Source: Flavobacterium buctense
Lineage (GTDB): Bacteria; Bacteroidota; Bacteroidia; Flavobacteriales; Flavobacteriaceae
Direction of reading: 5' to 3'
DNA: 64,000 nt
NCBI RefSeq assembly: GCF_014486695.1
Contig: NZ_JACTAB010000001.1
Span: 744,001-808,000, forward strand
Below the pieces are notes generated by a model. It saw only the letters and a program-made list of their open reading frames with translations. It did no database searches and had not been told where the DNA came from. Position 1 is the stretch's first letter, and each line of letters starts with the position of its first letter. Positions 1-7,435 of the stretch are shown one piece after another. Both the position numbers and the translations under genes were made by a program.

Positions 1-542
1 ATCACGTCGCAACTTAGTTTTTCTTGGTTTCTTTCAACGAACCAGCCTAAACTTTTGGAACCCACTTCTTCTTCGCCTTCAATCATAAACTTCACGTTAC
101 AAGGCAATGAATTACTTTGAATCATATATTCAAAAGCTTTTACGTGCATGTACATTTGACCTTTGTCATCACAAGCGCCTCGGGCGAAAATAGCGCCTTC
201 AGGATGAATTTCGGTAGTTTTGATTACGGGTTCAAATGGTGGCGATGTCCATAAGTCAATCGGATCCGGCGGCTGTACGTCGTAATGACCGTAAACCAAA
301 ACCGTTGGTAAATTCTTGTCGATAATATGTTCACCAAAAACGATTGGATAACCAGGCGTTTCGCAAATTTCTACAAAGGTACAACCGGCTTTTTCCAAGC
401 TGGTTTTTACCGCATCGGCGGTGTTGATTACGTCTTGGGCATAAGCGCTGTCGGCACTTACTGATGGGATTTTTAGGAGTTCAATTAACTCGTTTATAAA
501 ACGTTCTTTGTTTTGTTGAACGTAATTTTTTATGTTGTCCAT
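1..542 (-). CDS. M20 family metallo-dipeptidase, N-terminal part (runs off the left edge)
   Basis: Reading the minus strand from the ATG at 542 gives about 180 open residues with no stop before the window edge, so only the N-terminal part is present. Visible motifs are those of zinc dipeptidases of peptidase family M20: GHYDVQ (about residues 85-90, metal-binding His86 and the neighbouring Asp88), ARGACDDKGQ (about 120-129, bridging Asp) and EGEEEVGS near residue 158 (catalytic and metal Glu). There is no signal peptide, so it is probably a cytoplasmic peptidase releasing amino acids from dipeptides. The exact substrate is not visible. A CAAAAGTA at 564-571, which is TACTTTTG on the minus strand, fits the Bacteroidetes -7 box, but no TTG is correctly placed upstream of it. 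Confidence 0.9.
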   Translation of the reverse strand, partial: MDNIKNYVQQNKERFINELIELLKIPSVSADSAYAQDVINTADAVKTSLEKAGCTFVEICETPGYPIVFGEHIIDKNLPTVLVYGHYDVQPPDPIDLWTSPPFEPVIKTTEIHPEGAIFARGACDDKGQMYMHVKAFEYMIQSNSLPCNVKFMIEGEEEVGSKSLGWFVERNQEKLSCDV

Positions 543-606
543 GGGATTAAATTTGTTGTGCTTCAAAAGTACAAAATTGACTGTTATTTTTTTTAATAAT
601 TTTCCT

Positions 607-635
607 TTGAAAGTTTGAAGTTATGATTATATTTG
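607..635 (+). promoter_or_regulatory. Bacteroidetes-type promoter of tRNA-Leu
   Basis: TTG at 607-609 and TATATTTG at 628-635 match the Bacteroidetes vegetative consensus (TTG near -33, TAnnTTTG near -7) with 18 bases between them. The predicted start is a few bases before the tRNA 5' end at 649. Confidence 0.75.
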
Positions 636-648
636 CACTCACCATTTT

Positions 649-730
649 GCGGGTATGGCGAAATTGGTAGACGTGCCAGACTTAGGATCTGGTGCCGCAA
701 GGCGTGTAGGTTCGAGTCCTATTACCCGCA
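649..730 (+). tRNA. tRNA-Leu (anticodon TAG)
   Basis: The acceptor arms GCGGGTA (649-655) and TACCCGC (723-729) pair fully, with discriminator base A at 730. The anticodon stem CCAGA/TCTGG encloses the loop CTTAGGA, giving anticodon TAG. A long variable arm (GTGCCGCAAGGCGT region) and the T arm GGTTCGAGTCC follow, as expected for a class II tRNA. CCA is not encoded; the next bases are CAG. Confidence 0.95.
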
Positions 731-737
731 CAGAAAG
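715..737 (+). repeat. tRNA-Leu 3' end, copy 1 of a 23-bp direct repeat
   Basis: The 23 bases covering the T-arm 3' half, the acceptor 3' strand and seven bases beyond the tRNA recur exactly at 804-826. This copy is part of the intact tRNA gene. Confidence 0.9.
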
Positions 738-765
738 TCCGAAATGAAAGTTTCGGACTTTTTTT
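735..765 (+). terminator. Intrinsic terminator of tRNA-Leu
   Basis: AAGTCCGAAA (735-744) and TTTCGGACTT (751-760) form a perfect 10-bp stem with a six-base loop. It is followed by a T run to 765. Confidence 0.85.
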
Positions 766-803
766 GTTACATAGGACGAGAAGTTTATCCCGATTCATCT
801 GGA

Positions 804-826
804 AGTCCTATTACCCGCACAGAAAG
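804..826 (+). repeat. Displaced second copy of the tRNA-Leu 3' end
   Basis: Exact 23-base repeat of 715-737, 89 bases downstream and again followed by its own hairpin. No tRNA body precedes it; the upstream bases (about 770-803) do not fold as a tRNA. It could be a relic of a deleted tandem tRNA or of a decayed integration site. Confidence 0.85.
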
Positions 827-853
827 CTCTAACGAAAGTTAGGGCTTTTTTTT
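823..853 (+). terminator. Second terminator hairpin behind the duplicated tRNA end
   Basis: AAGCTCTAAC (824-833), loop GAAA, and GTTAGGGCTT (838-847) form a stem with one wobble pair, followed by eight or nine T. It sits after the repeat copy exactly as the first terminator sits after the tRNA. Confidence 0.75.
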
Positions 854-973
854 ATTGGCAGCAATTGGTTAATAATATGTTTACAGTTTATTGTTTTTGA
901 GTGTTTTAAATTTTGAAAATTCGATTATTTTTACACCATCAATATTAATTTGAGGTAAAAATCTTTTATTCTA

Positions 974-1738
974 ATGAAAGGGAAAAAGCTTATGATAACT
1001 GTGGTACTGGGAATTTTTGGATTTGTTTTATTAGCACTGTCGGGGTATTTGCTATATAGAAATAGTTCCAATTCCATTTCGACTGAAAAACAGAAGCAAT
1101 TAGACGAAGCCATCAAACAAATTGAGGTTTTAAATGCCGAAATTGTTGAAAAGGATAAAATTGTAGATGAAGCCGAGCAAAAAATAAAAACCCTAAGATT
1201 TGATACTTTTGCTTTAACCGCCGGTCAAAATATTCCTATCATAGAAATTGTGGATAACGATTTAAGTGAAGGCGCACCAACAGAAGAAGGCAATAAAAAG
1301 GTCCATAAATTAATGTACCATCACCAAATCAAATTTTCCTTAGTCAATGCGGGTAAAAGTGCTTTGAAAGATGTAATTTTTTCTATTAAGGATGATTACA
1401 ACAAAGGCAAAGAGAAAAAGAAAATGGCAAAGGCCGTTGCGAGTGTTGATTATTTAGGCAAAAAAGTGAATGACGCAGAAATGGGTGAATATGAAAACAT
1501 AGAAGTCAATACGCTTAATTTGAAATCAAAAAAATTACTTTACACTAGTAATCTACCAAGTAGTTTTGGCATCGGAGATTATGAATATCATTTGGTGGTT
1601 GAATGGAGCCAAGGCTTTTACCAAATGTTTATCAAGATTGAAGAAATCGACGGAAAATTAAAATATACTTATGAGTTTTTTGACGTAAACGGCAACACGA
1701 TTGATTTCAATAACCTCGAGAATAGTATTAGTAATTAA
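974..1738 (+). CDS. Hypothetical membrane-anchored coiled-coil protein
   Basis: I do not recognise this 254-residue protein. It starts with a short basic stretch and one hydrophobic segment (about residues 6-28), consistent with an uncleaved N-terminal membrane anchor. A heptad-like, charged region follows (about 35-75, rich in K, E, Q and I/L), probably a coiled coil. The remaining 170 residues alternate hydrophobic and polar residues, as in a beta-sandwich domain (for example segments around HQIKFSLVNAG and EYHLVVEWSQGF). This suggests an envelope-facing domain held to the inner membrane. It stands alone, with tRNA-Leu upstream and a strong terminator directly after the stop, so context gives no function. 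No catalytic motif is seen. Confidence 0.75.
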   Translation: MKGKKLMITVVLGIFGFVLLALSGYLLYRNSSNSISTEKQKQLDEAIKQIEVLNAEIVEKDKIVDEAEQKIKTLRFDTFALTAGQNIPIIEIVDNDLSEGAPTEEGNKKVHKLMYHHQIKFSLVNAGKSALKDVIFSIKDDYNKGKEKKKMAKAVASVDYLGKKVNDAEMGEYENIEVNTLNLKSKKLLYTSNLPSSFGIGDYEYHLVVEWSQGFYQMFIKIEEIDGKLKYTYEFFDVNGNTIDFNNLENSISN

Positions 1739-1740
1739 TA

Positions 1741-1770
1741 AAAAAGCCGCTCAATCGAGCGGCTTTTTTA
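1741..1770 (+). terminator. Intrinsic terminator after the coiled-coil gene
   Basis: AAAAAGCCGCTC (1741-1752), loop AATC, and GAGCGGCTTTTT (1757-1768) form a 12-bp perfect stem directly after the stop at 1738. The A and T runs on both sides allow it to work in both directions. Confidence 0.9.
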
Positions 1771-1805
1771 TTAAAGCTCCGGCGCGCCTGCTGGCTCCTT
1801 TACTA

Positions 1806-1826
1806 AAAATGTTCACTGAACATTTT
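1806..1826. other. Perfect 10-bp inverted repeat between convergent genes
   Basis: AAAATGTTCA and TGAACATTTT are separated by a single C. It lies 15 bases beyond the stop of the minus-strand DUF885 gene. It is either a weak terminator for that gene or a palindromic protein-binding site; no long T run follows on the minus strand. Confidence 0.5.
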
Positions 1827-1840
1827 CTTTACGCTTGGCC

Positions 1841-3607
1841 CTATTTCCCAGTGGCAATCCAGTTGTTGATTTTCTTTTCGAGCAATGCTAAGGGCAGACT
1901 TCCAGATTCTAGTACTTTTTGATGAAAAACTTTGATGTCGAATTTGTCGTTCATCTTTTCCTCTGCTTTTTTACGCAATTCCAAAATTTTCAATTGCCCA
2001 ATTTTATAAGACAAAGCTTGTCCGGGAATCGCCATGTAGCGTTCTATTTCAGCGATGATGCTGGCTTCGCTTTCGGCTTCATTGTCCAACGAATATTGAA
2101 TGGCCTGCTCACGTGTCCATCCTTTGCTGTGTATTCCGGTATCAACTACTAATCGAATGGCGCGGTGCATTTCGTTTCCTAACATGCCAAAATATTGGTA
2201 CGGATCTTTGTATAAACCCAATTCTTTTCCAAGGCTTTCGGTATATAATGCCCAACCTTCCCCATAAGCACCAAACCAGTTGAACTTTCTGAAATCAGGG
2301 AGCAATTGGTTTTCTTGTTGCAATGAAATTTGGAAATGATGTCCCGGAATGGCTTCGTGTAAAAACAAATCTTCATCCCCATAATAATTGTAATTGGCTA
2401 CATCCGGAATCGGAACGTAAAATGTGCCCGGTCTGCTGCCATCAGCCGCACCTTGTGAATATTCGGCACTGGCGGTTTTTTCTCTAAAGGCTTCTGTTCT
2501 TTTGATTCGGAAAGCAGTTTTCGGCTGTAAAGAGAAAAATTTGTTCACATTAGGCTCAATGATTTTGTGTACTCTTTCAAAATTAGCAATTACTTCTTCC
2601 GGTGTTTTGAAAGGTTTTAATTCGGGTTTGTTTCTCACATGCTCAAAGAATTCTATAATTGTGCCTTTGAAACCTACTTGGGCTTTCACGTTTTCCATTT
2701 CGGCTTTGATGCGTGCTACTTCTTTTAAACCTAATTCGTGAATTTCTTCCGGTGTTTTAGTATTAGTGGTCCATTGTTTTACATAGGCTTTATACAAGTC
2801 ATTTCCGCCTTTCAAACTACCGATGCCACTTGTAGTTCGGCAAGCCGGAACGTAGTCAGATTTCATAAAAGCAATAAGCTTTTGAAATTGTGGGGTAAGT
2901 TTGGTGTTAATTAAATCGGCGTAAGCCTCAGAAAATTGGTCTTTTTGCTCTTGAGTAAAATCGGCCGGGAATTTTTTGCAACTCGAGTAGAATAAATTGT
3001 CTTCCACATTAGGAGTAATTACGTCCTGGAATTGTGGGATTATTTTTTCCGCTAAAGCTTTTGGTAAGACTACTTTTTCTTGAATCCCTTTTTTCATGTA
3101 CACCATTGCTGAGTCAAGCCAAACCGTGTAGGCATCCATTCTTTTTAGAAAGTTTTGATAGTCTTTTTCGGTTTTGAATGGTTGGGCGCTTTCGGCACTG
3201 GCGAATTGTCCCATTGTCAAATGCGTTCCCCAAAACTGATGAATTGGGGTTAAATTGGCATTTTGCTTTAGTAAATCTTTTCCAACGGAAACTTCCCAAG
3301 CGATGATATCAAAACTGTTTTTTTCTTCTTCTGACAAGGAAGTTGTATCAACACTTGCCAGTTCTTGTTCGTATTTAGCGTAAAACTCAGCTTGTTTTTT
3401 TCGGTGGGAATCGGTCATTTCAAAAACTAATTGGTCATTGAATTGATTTTGTCCGTTTTGAGTTGCTTCTAAAGGGTTTAAAGCATTTTTATACTCAAAA
3501 TAGGTTTTGGTTATGGCATTGATATCGCCCGTTTTTTCTTCAGATTTGCAGTTTACAAAAAGTAGTGACGTTAAAATCATGGTTGAAAATAAATATAAGT
3601 TTCTCAT
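1841..3607 (-). CDS. DUF885 family lipoprotein (putative metallopeptidase)
   Basis: This 588-residue protein has a lipoprotein signal peptide ending in LLFVNC (Cys20), followed by the acidic stretch KSEEK, which resembles the surface-export signal of Flavobacteriia lipoproteins. The family signature HEAIPGHHFQ (about 417-426) and EGWALYTE (450-457) place it in the DUF885 family, whose members resemble zinc metallopeptidases in these motifs. His417, Glu418 and His423/424 are likely metal or catalytic residues by analogy. The full length and both motifs look intact. The substrate is unknown; a peptidase acting on peptides at the cell surface or in the periplasm is the best guess. It is transcribed alone towards an inverted repeat at 1806-1826. 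Confidence 0.88.
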   Translation of the reverse strand: MRNLYLFSTMILTSLLFVNCKSEEKTGDINAITKTYFEYKNALNPLEATQNGQNQFNDQLVFEMTDSHRKKQAEFYAKYEQELASVDTTSLSEEEKNSFDIIAWEVSVGKDLLKQNANLTPIHQFWGTHLTMGQFASAESAQPFKTEKDYQNFLKRMDAYTVWLDSAMVYMKKGIQEKVVLPKALAEKIIPQFQDVITPNVEDNLFYSSCKKFPADFTQEQKDQFSEAYADLINTKLTPQFQKLIAFMKSDYVPACRTTSGIGSLKGGNDLYKAYVKQWTTNTKTPEEIHELGLKEVARIKAEMENVKAQVGFKGTIIEFFEHVRNKPELKPFKTPEEVIANFERVHKIIEPNVNKFFSLQPKTAFRIKRTEAFREKTASAEYSQGAADGSRPGTFYVPIPDVANYNYYGDEDLFLHEAIPGHHFQISLQQENQLLPDFRKFNWFGAYGEGWALYTESLGKELGLYKDPYQYFGMLGNEMHRAIRLVVDTGIHSKGWTREQAIQYSLDNEAESEASIIAEIERYMAIPGQALSYKIGQLKILELRKKAEEKMNDKFDIKVFHQKVLESGSLPLALLEKKINNWIATGK

Positions 3608-3674
3608 GTTTAATGGTTTAGTTGAGGTAAAGCTATTGGTTTTTAGTGAATGGTTTTGTTAACAGAATGATAAA

Positions 3675-4037
3675 TTATCCGTGATAGACGCGAGATGCGA
3701 TGATTCGGTTTTCTTTGATTTCTAAAACTTCTGCGACTAACATATTGTCTTCGTTTTCAACGGTTCGAATGTATTCCATAAAAACGCGGTCCGAATTGGA
3801 AGTCAGTGAAGTTACTCTATAGTGTAATGTCGGCAATCGGTCAAAAGCATCCTGCCACCAAGAGCGCAAAGCGACTTTTCCTGTTACCAAACCATTGGTT
3901 TCCGGATGGCGAATTTTTAGTTTTGGGCTAAAGTGTTCGGCTTCGTCATCGTATAAAGACAATAACTTTTCGAGGTTGTGGGCATTGAAGGCTTCAAACC
4001 AAAGATGGGCAATCGAGAGATTTTTTTCTGCTGACAT
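3675..4037 (-). CDS. SnoaL/NTF2-like domain protein
   Basis: A 120-residue single-domain protein whose order of segments (AHLWFEAFNAHNLEKLLSLY at the start, then WWQDAFDRLPTLHY, then MEYIRTVEN, ending in REVYHG-like ASRVYHG) is typical of the SnoaL-like/NTF2 cone fold. There is no signal peptide. Such proteins bind small hydrophobic ligands or act as isomerases or hydrolases, but nothing here shows a reaction. It lies downstream of the rluB-like gene, separated by a hairpin at 4048-4075, so it probably depends on its own promoter or on readthrough. Confidence 0.75.
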   Translation of the reverse strand: MSAEKNLSIAHLWFEAFNAHNLEKLLSLYDDEAEHFSPKLKIRHPETNGLVTGKVALRSWWQDAFDRLPTLHYRVTSLTSNSDRVFMEYIRTVENEDNMLVAEVLEIKENRIIASRVYHG

Positions 4038-4047
4038 AATTTTTAAA

Positions 4048-4075
4048 TAAAAAATCCCAAGTGAATGGGATTTTT
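4048..4075 (-). terminator. Terminator of the rluB-like gene
   Basis: AAAAATCCCA and TGGGATTTTT flank a six-base loop (AGTGAA) with T runs on either strand. It lies between the rluB stop (4099) and the start of the NTF2-like gene. Confidence 0.75.
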
Positions 4076-4098
4076 GTTATTGTAAATATAGACTATTT

Positions 4099-4998
4099 TT
4101 AAACGTTTTTCAAATTGATAATTTCCTGTTCGGTCAGGAATCGCCAATTGCCACGCGGTAAGTTCTTTTTGGTCAAACCGGCGAAAGCGACACGGTCGAT
4201 TTTTAAGACATCGTATTTGAAGCTTTCAAAAATGGCGCGAACTACTTTTACGTTGGGCGTTCTCAATTTCAAACCGATTTCTGTTTTAGCTTCGCCTTCG
4301 ATATAAGAGATTTCGTCTACGTATAGTTTGTGTCCGTCAAGCGTTACGCCGTTGGAAATCTTTTCTAAATCTTCAAACTTTAAATTTTTGTCTAAAGAAA
4401 CTTGGTAGATTTTAGCTGATTTTTGATTCGGCAAACTGAATTTTCTAACCATATCGGTGTCGTTGGTGAAAATCAACAGTCCCGTTGTGTTTTTATCCAT
4501 TCTTCCAATCGGTTGGATTTTGGCGTTGGTGGCACCGCGAACCAATTCCATTACATTTCTGTAATCGTCGTTGTCTTCGTTGGAAGTCGTAAAATTTTTC
4601 GGTTTGTTAAGCAAAATATATTCTTTGCGTTCCGGGGTTAAAGTGGCGCCGTCGAAGTTGACTACATCGCCCGGTTTTACTTTGTAACCCATTTCGGTGA
4701 TTACGATATTGTTCACTTTCACATTCCCGGATTGGATGTAAATATCGGCATCACGACGGGAGCAAACTCCTGAATTGGAAATGTATTTATTCAAACGAAT
4801 GTCATCCGATTTTAAAGGTTTCGGGACATTATTTACAGGTTTTGCTACTTTTTTTGGAGTGGCATCACTAGTGGTTGGTTTTACTTTTTTCGGGCCTTGC
4901 GCTCTTTTTTGCATGGCTGGTTTAGGCTTATTAGAGCTTGGTCGCGAACTGTTCGGACGAGAACCACCTCTTTTGTTATTGCCTTCATTCTTGTTCAT
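4099..4998 (-). CDS. rluB: RsuA/RluB-family rRNA pseudouridine synthase
   Basis: A 299-residue protein. Residues 1-60 form a basic, low-complexity tail rich in K, P, S, N and R. An S4 RNA-binding domain follows (RLNKYISNSGVCSRRDADIY at about 68-87). The catalytic domain carries the RsuA/RluB/RluE/RluF signature GRMDKNTTGLLIFTND (165-180), where Asp168 is the expected nucleophile. It isomerises a uridine in large- or small-subunit rRNA; the single S4 domain plus short catalytic core fits RluB best, but RluF or RsuA activity cannot be excluded. The basic tail is common in Bacteroidetes homologues and may bind RNA. TATCTTTG on the minus strand (5024-5017) is a good -7 box 19 bases before the start. 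Confidence 0.88.
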   Translation of the reverse strand: MNKNEGNNKRGGSRPNSSRPSSNKPKPAMQKRAQGPKKVKPTTSDATPKKVAKPVNNVPKPLKSDDIRLNKYISNSGVCSRRDADIYIQSGNVKVNNIVITEMGYKVKPGDVVNFDGATLTPERKEYILLNKPKNFTTSNEDNDDYRNVMELVRGATNAKIQPIGRMDKNTTGLLIFTNDTDMVRKFSLPNQKSAKIYQVSLDKNLKFEDLEKISNGVTLDGHKLYVDEISYIEGEAKTEIGLKLRTPNVKVVRAIFESFKYDVLKIDRVAFAGLTKKNLPRGNWRFLTEQEIINLKNV

Positions 4999-5016
4999 AA
5001 ATTCTGTAATTTAGTG

Positions 5017-5024
5017 CAAAGATA
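5017..5024 (-). promoter_or_regulatory. Candidate -7 box of the rluB-like gene
   Basis: TATCTTTG on the minus strand matches TAnnTTTG in all six defined positions and lies 19 bases upstream of the ATG. No correctly spaced TTG was found. Confidence 0.45.
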
Positions 5025-5070
5025 CATATTTCAATGGCTTATACCGCCGATTAAAGTACTATGGTTTGTT

Positions 5071-5160
5071 TTTAGCCCCGATTGAAGAGAAAATCCTCGA
5101 AGAGATTGCAACGAAAAGCGGGAACAAGGTTTAGCAATGGCACTGACCATTCGCTCCTAA
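5071..5160. ncRNA. Candidate structured RNA or dispersed intergenic element (Flavo-1-like?)
   Basis: The intergenic stretch contains, on the plus strand, TTAGCCCCGATTGAAG, a small hairpin AATCCTCGAAGAGATT, then AAAGCGGGAAC and finally TCGCTCCTAA. CCCG and CGGG can close around the hairpin. From memory, this order of blocks (AGCCCCGAT..., ATCC...GGAT-like hairpin, AGCGGGA, GCTCCTAA) recurs in Flavobacteriaceae intergenic regions, and it may be the published Flavo-1 RNA motif. I could not test that, and the transcribed strand is not certain. It fills most of the gap between the rluB-like gene and ubiA and reaches the ubiA stop codon. Confidence 0.45.
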
Positions 5161-6083
5161 TGAACAATCGTTTCCACTATTTTCTTGCCGTGAATTAAGA
5201 CCGACGGATTGATGAGTACGATACAAAATACACCCGAAACCACCAGGAATTTCAAAATATTGTGCAGTTTTAAATAATCGGGTTTAGTGTTGGATTTCCA
5301 CAGTTTTTGCAGGAAGAAAATCAGGATAATCATGCTGACATAGAAGTAGATGTCCATGTAGCCGACTTCGAACACTTCGACCAAATAATAGATGGGAATG
5401 ATGGTGGAAACCGTTAACAACGTGATGATTTTTTTGGAAAATGCTTCGCCGAAAAGTACCGGAATAGTTTGATAATCGTTGGCAATATCGCCTTTGATGT
5501 TTTCTAGATCTTTGATCATTTCGCGGATGAGAATGAGTAAAAATAGAAAGGTTGCGTGGGCAAATATCTGCGGATAAAGATTTTTATAATACAAAAGAAT
5601 GGCGAAGAAAGGCAAAACGGCTAGGAATGACGCGGTTAAATTGCCTACGATAGTGATTTTTTTGAGTTTGTGGGAATAGAACCAAATTAGGAAAATGTAA
5701 ACGGAAAAGAATAGAACCGCTCTAAAAGAAACTAAGAAAGCCAGCAAGAAAACGATGAAATTGACGGTAAAGTAAACTTGGAGTTTGGTTTTTTGGCTGA
5801 CCAATCGGTCGAGTTGGGATTTGTTGGGGCGATTGATTAAATCTTTTTTGCTGTCGTAAAAATTGTTGATGATATAGCCTGAAGCAATGGTTAATCCGGA
5901 AACCAAAACAATGATAAACAAGTTGAAATCGAGTAGAACATCGAGTGCTCTTTTTTCGGGAGCCAAAATGAATATGGCCGATAAATATTGAGCTAAGGCA
6001 ATAACGGGAATATTATAGCCACGAACCACCGAAAACATGCTGATGATTTTCAGTAAAGTGTGTTTGGTTTTTCGGCTTAACAT
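5157..6083 (-). CDS. UbiA-family prenyltransferase (geranylgeranylglycerol-phosphate type?)
   Basis: A 308-residue integral membrane protein with about eight or nine hydrophobic segments. The two UbiA aspartate motifs are present: NNFYDSKKDLINRPNK (73-88), in which the first Asp of the usual NDxxD is replaced by Asn, and DLENIKGDIANDYQTIP (192-208). These bind the prenyl diphosphate through magnesium. It is 10 bases downstream of mevalonate kinase and near diphosphomevalonate decarboxylase, so the isoprenoid donor is made by its neighbours. Flavobacterial genes in this position are often annotated as geranylgeranylglycerol-phosphate geranylgeranyltransferase. A role in quinone or heme synthesis cannot be excluded from sequence alone. 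Confidence 0.85.
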   Translation of the reverse strand: MLSRKTKHTLLKIISMFSVVRGYNIPVIALAQYLSAIFILAPEKRALDVLLDFNLFIIVLVSGLTIASGYIINNFYDSKKDLINRPNKSQLDRLVSQKTKLQVYFTVNFIVFLLAFLVSFRAVLFFSVYIFLIWFYSHKLKKITIVGNLTASFLAVLPFFAILLYYKNLYPQIFAHATFLFLLILIREMIKDLENIKGDIANDYQTIPVLFGEAFSKKIITLLTVSTIIPIYYLVEVFEVGYMDIYFYVSMIILIFFLQKLWKSNTKPDYLKLHNILKFLVVSGVFCIVLINPSVLIHGKKIVETIVH

Positions 6084-6093
6084 TTTGACAAAA

Positions 6094-7032
6094 TTAGAAT
6101 TGGTAAACCACTTCCAATTTGTAATCTTTTAGAGAATTTTTTGCCTTTTCTAAATCTTCGGTAAAGCCAAGAATATAACCACCACCGCCTGAACCGCAAA
6201 GTTTTAGGTAGTAATCATTGGTGTCGATGCCTTGTTGCCAAACGCCGTGAAAGGCTTCAGGAATCATGGGTTTGAAGTTGTTCAAGACTACTTTAGACAA
6301 TTGTTTGGTATTGGCAAACAAAGATTTCATATCGCCGCCGAGGAAATTTTCCACACAAGCGTCGGTGTATTTGATGAATTGCGATTTCAGCATTTTTCGG
6401 AAGCCTTCTTCTTTTAGGTTTTCCATAAAGATATTTACCATTGGAGCGGTTTCGCCTACGATTCCTGAGTCTAACAGAAACACAGCGCCTTTTCCTGTTG
6501 CGCTTTGTGACGGAATGCCGGTCGCTTCGATATTGTCTTTAGAATTAATTAGAATAGGAATGCTCAAATAGCTATTTAAAGGATCAAGACCAGAACTTTT
6601 CCCATGGAAGAAAGACTCCATTTGAGAAAAAATGGTTTTGAGTTGCAATAATTTTTCGCGTGTTAAGTTTTCTAAAACCGTGATTTTGTCGTTGGCGTAT
6701 TTGTCGTAAATCGCTGCCACCAAAGCACCACTACTACCAACACCGTATCCTTGCGGAATGCTAGAATCGAAGTACATACCACGCTCTACATCGGTTTTTA
6801 GAACGTCTAAGTTGAAAGTCACTAATTCGGGTTGGTCTTTTTGGAGTTGCTCCAAATAGGTGGCAAAGCGACGTAAACTCGCATTAGATTTGATGGCTTC
6901 TTCGGATGGATTTTCGTCCACTTTCAAAGCGCCGTTGTAAAAGTTGTAAGGAATGGATAATCCTTTAGAATCCTTTATAATTCCGTATTCTCCGAAGAGA
7001 AGAATCTTTGAGTAAAATAATGGTCCTTTCAT
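6094..7032 (-). CDS. mvk: Mevalonate kinase (GHMP family)
   Basis: A 312-residue GHMP kinase that phosphorylates mevalonate to 5-phosphomevalonate with ATP. The N-terminal motif KILLFGEYGIIKDSKG (9-24), the ATP-loop IPQGYGVGSSGALVAA (about 92-107) and the C-terminal glycine motif LCGSGGGGYILGF (about 282-294) are all intact. FHGKSSGLDPLNSY (about 143-156) contains the conserved SGLD Asp found in mevalonate kinases. It is followed 10 bases later by ubiA and preceded by the broken S23 gene and mvaD, all on the same strand. Together they form an isoprenoid operon, interrupted by the S23 cassette. Confidence 0.88.
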   Translation of the reverse strand: MKGPLFYSKILLFGEYGIIKDSKGLSIPYNFYNGALKVDENPSEEAIKSNASLRRFATYLEQLQKDQPELVTFNLDVLKTDVERGMYFDSSIPQGYGVGSSGALVAAIYDKYANDKITVLENLTREKLLQLKTIFSQMESFFHGKSSGLDPLNSYLSIPILINSKDNIEATGIPSQSATGKGAVFLLDSGIVGETAPMVNIFMENLKEEGFRKMLKSQFIKYTDACVENFLGGDMKSLFANTKQLSKVVLNNFKPMIPEAFHGVWQQGIDTNDYYLKLCGSGGGGYILGFTEDLEKAKNSLKDYKLEVVYQF

Positions 7033-7038
7033 ATTTTA

Positions 7039-7070
7039 ATTGATAATTAACAATGGATGATTGATAATTA
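7039..7070. repeat. Left flanking repeats TTGATAATTA (two copies)
   Basis: TTGATAATTA occurs at 7040-7049 and 7061-7070, just before the mevalonate kinase start and at the stop of the S23 pseudogene. It is the near inverse complement of the ATCAATT array on the other side of the pseudogene (7436-7463). Confidence 0.75.
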
Positions 7071-7419
7071 TTTTGTTTTAGAAGTATTGATGATACTAGT
7101 CAGTAACTTTAATAATTCTATTATTTTTGGTTTTATATTTTCAAACTCAATTTTAGTTAGATAATTTGTTTCAAATAATAAATCTATCCAATATTCAGTT
7201 TCATTTGCTTCTTTAAGCGAAATAGATAACTTATTTATAAAATCAGCTTTGCTTTGAGCGTGTTCAGCCTCTCTTATATTAGCACCAATTGATGTTCCGG
7301 AGCGTAGCAGTTGTTTTGATAAAACAAACTCTTTTCTTTCAACTAAAATTTTATAAAGAGAAACAACTTCTATCGCAAAAGAAAAATGACTTTTCCTTGA
7401 TAACGTTTTTCTTCTCCAT
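7068..7419 (-). pseudogene. Four-helix-bundle (S23/23S rRNA intervening-sequence) protein, frameshifted
   Basis: From the ATG at 7419 the minus strand reads MEKKNVIKEKSFFF and then enters a wrong frame with a stop eight codons later. Removing one T from the TTTTT run near residue 12 (about 7385) restores a continuous reading frame of 116 codons containing the hallmark blocks FAIEVVSLYKIL, LSKQLLRSGTSIGANIREA and DFINKLSISLKEANETEYW of four-helix-bundle S23-family proteins. The span of 352 bases (three times 117 plus one) agrees with a single-base insertion. Function of the family is unknown. It is wedged between two mevalonate genes and flanked by inverted AT-rich repeats. A sequencing error in the T run is the alternative explanation. 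Confidence 0.88.
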
Positions 7420-7435
7420 ATTTTAATTTTGCATT

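Noticed and set aside
633..842. 69-codon open frame across tRNA-Leu
   Set aside because: It reads through the tRNA body, both copies of the repeat and both terminators, so it is not a gene.
1780..1790. GC-rich GGCGCGCC (AscI-type) site near the terminator
   Set aside because: A chance eight-base site with no neighbouring structure to suggest a junction or cloning scar.
7380..7390. Programmed frameshift in the S23 gene
   Set aside because: Restoring the frame needs a +1 shift (skipping one T). I see no stop codon or downstream structure that would favour it, so a plain mutation or sequencing error is more likely.
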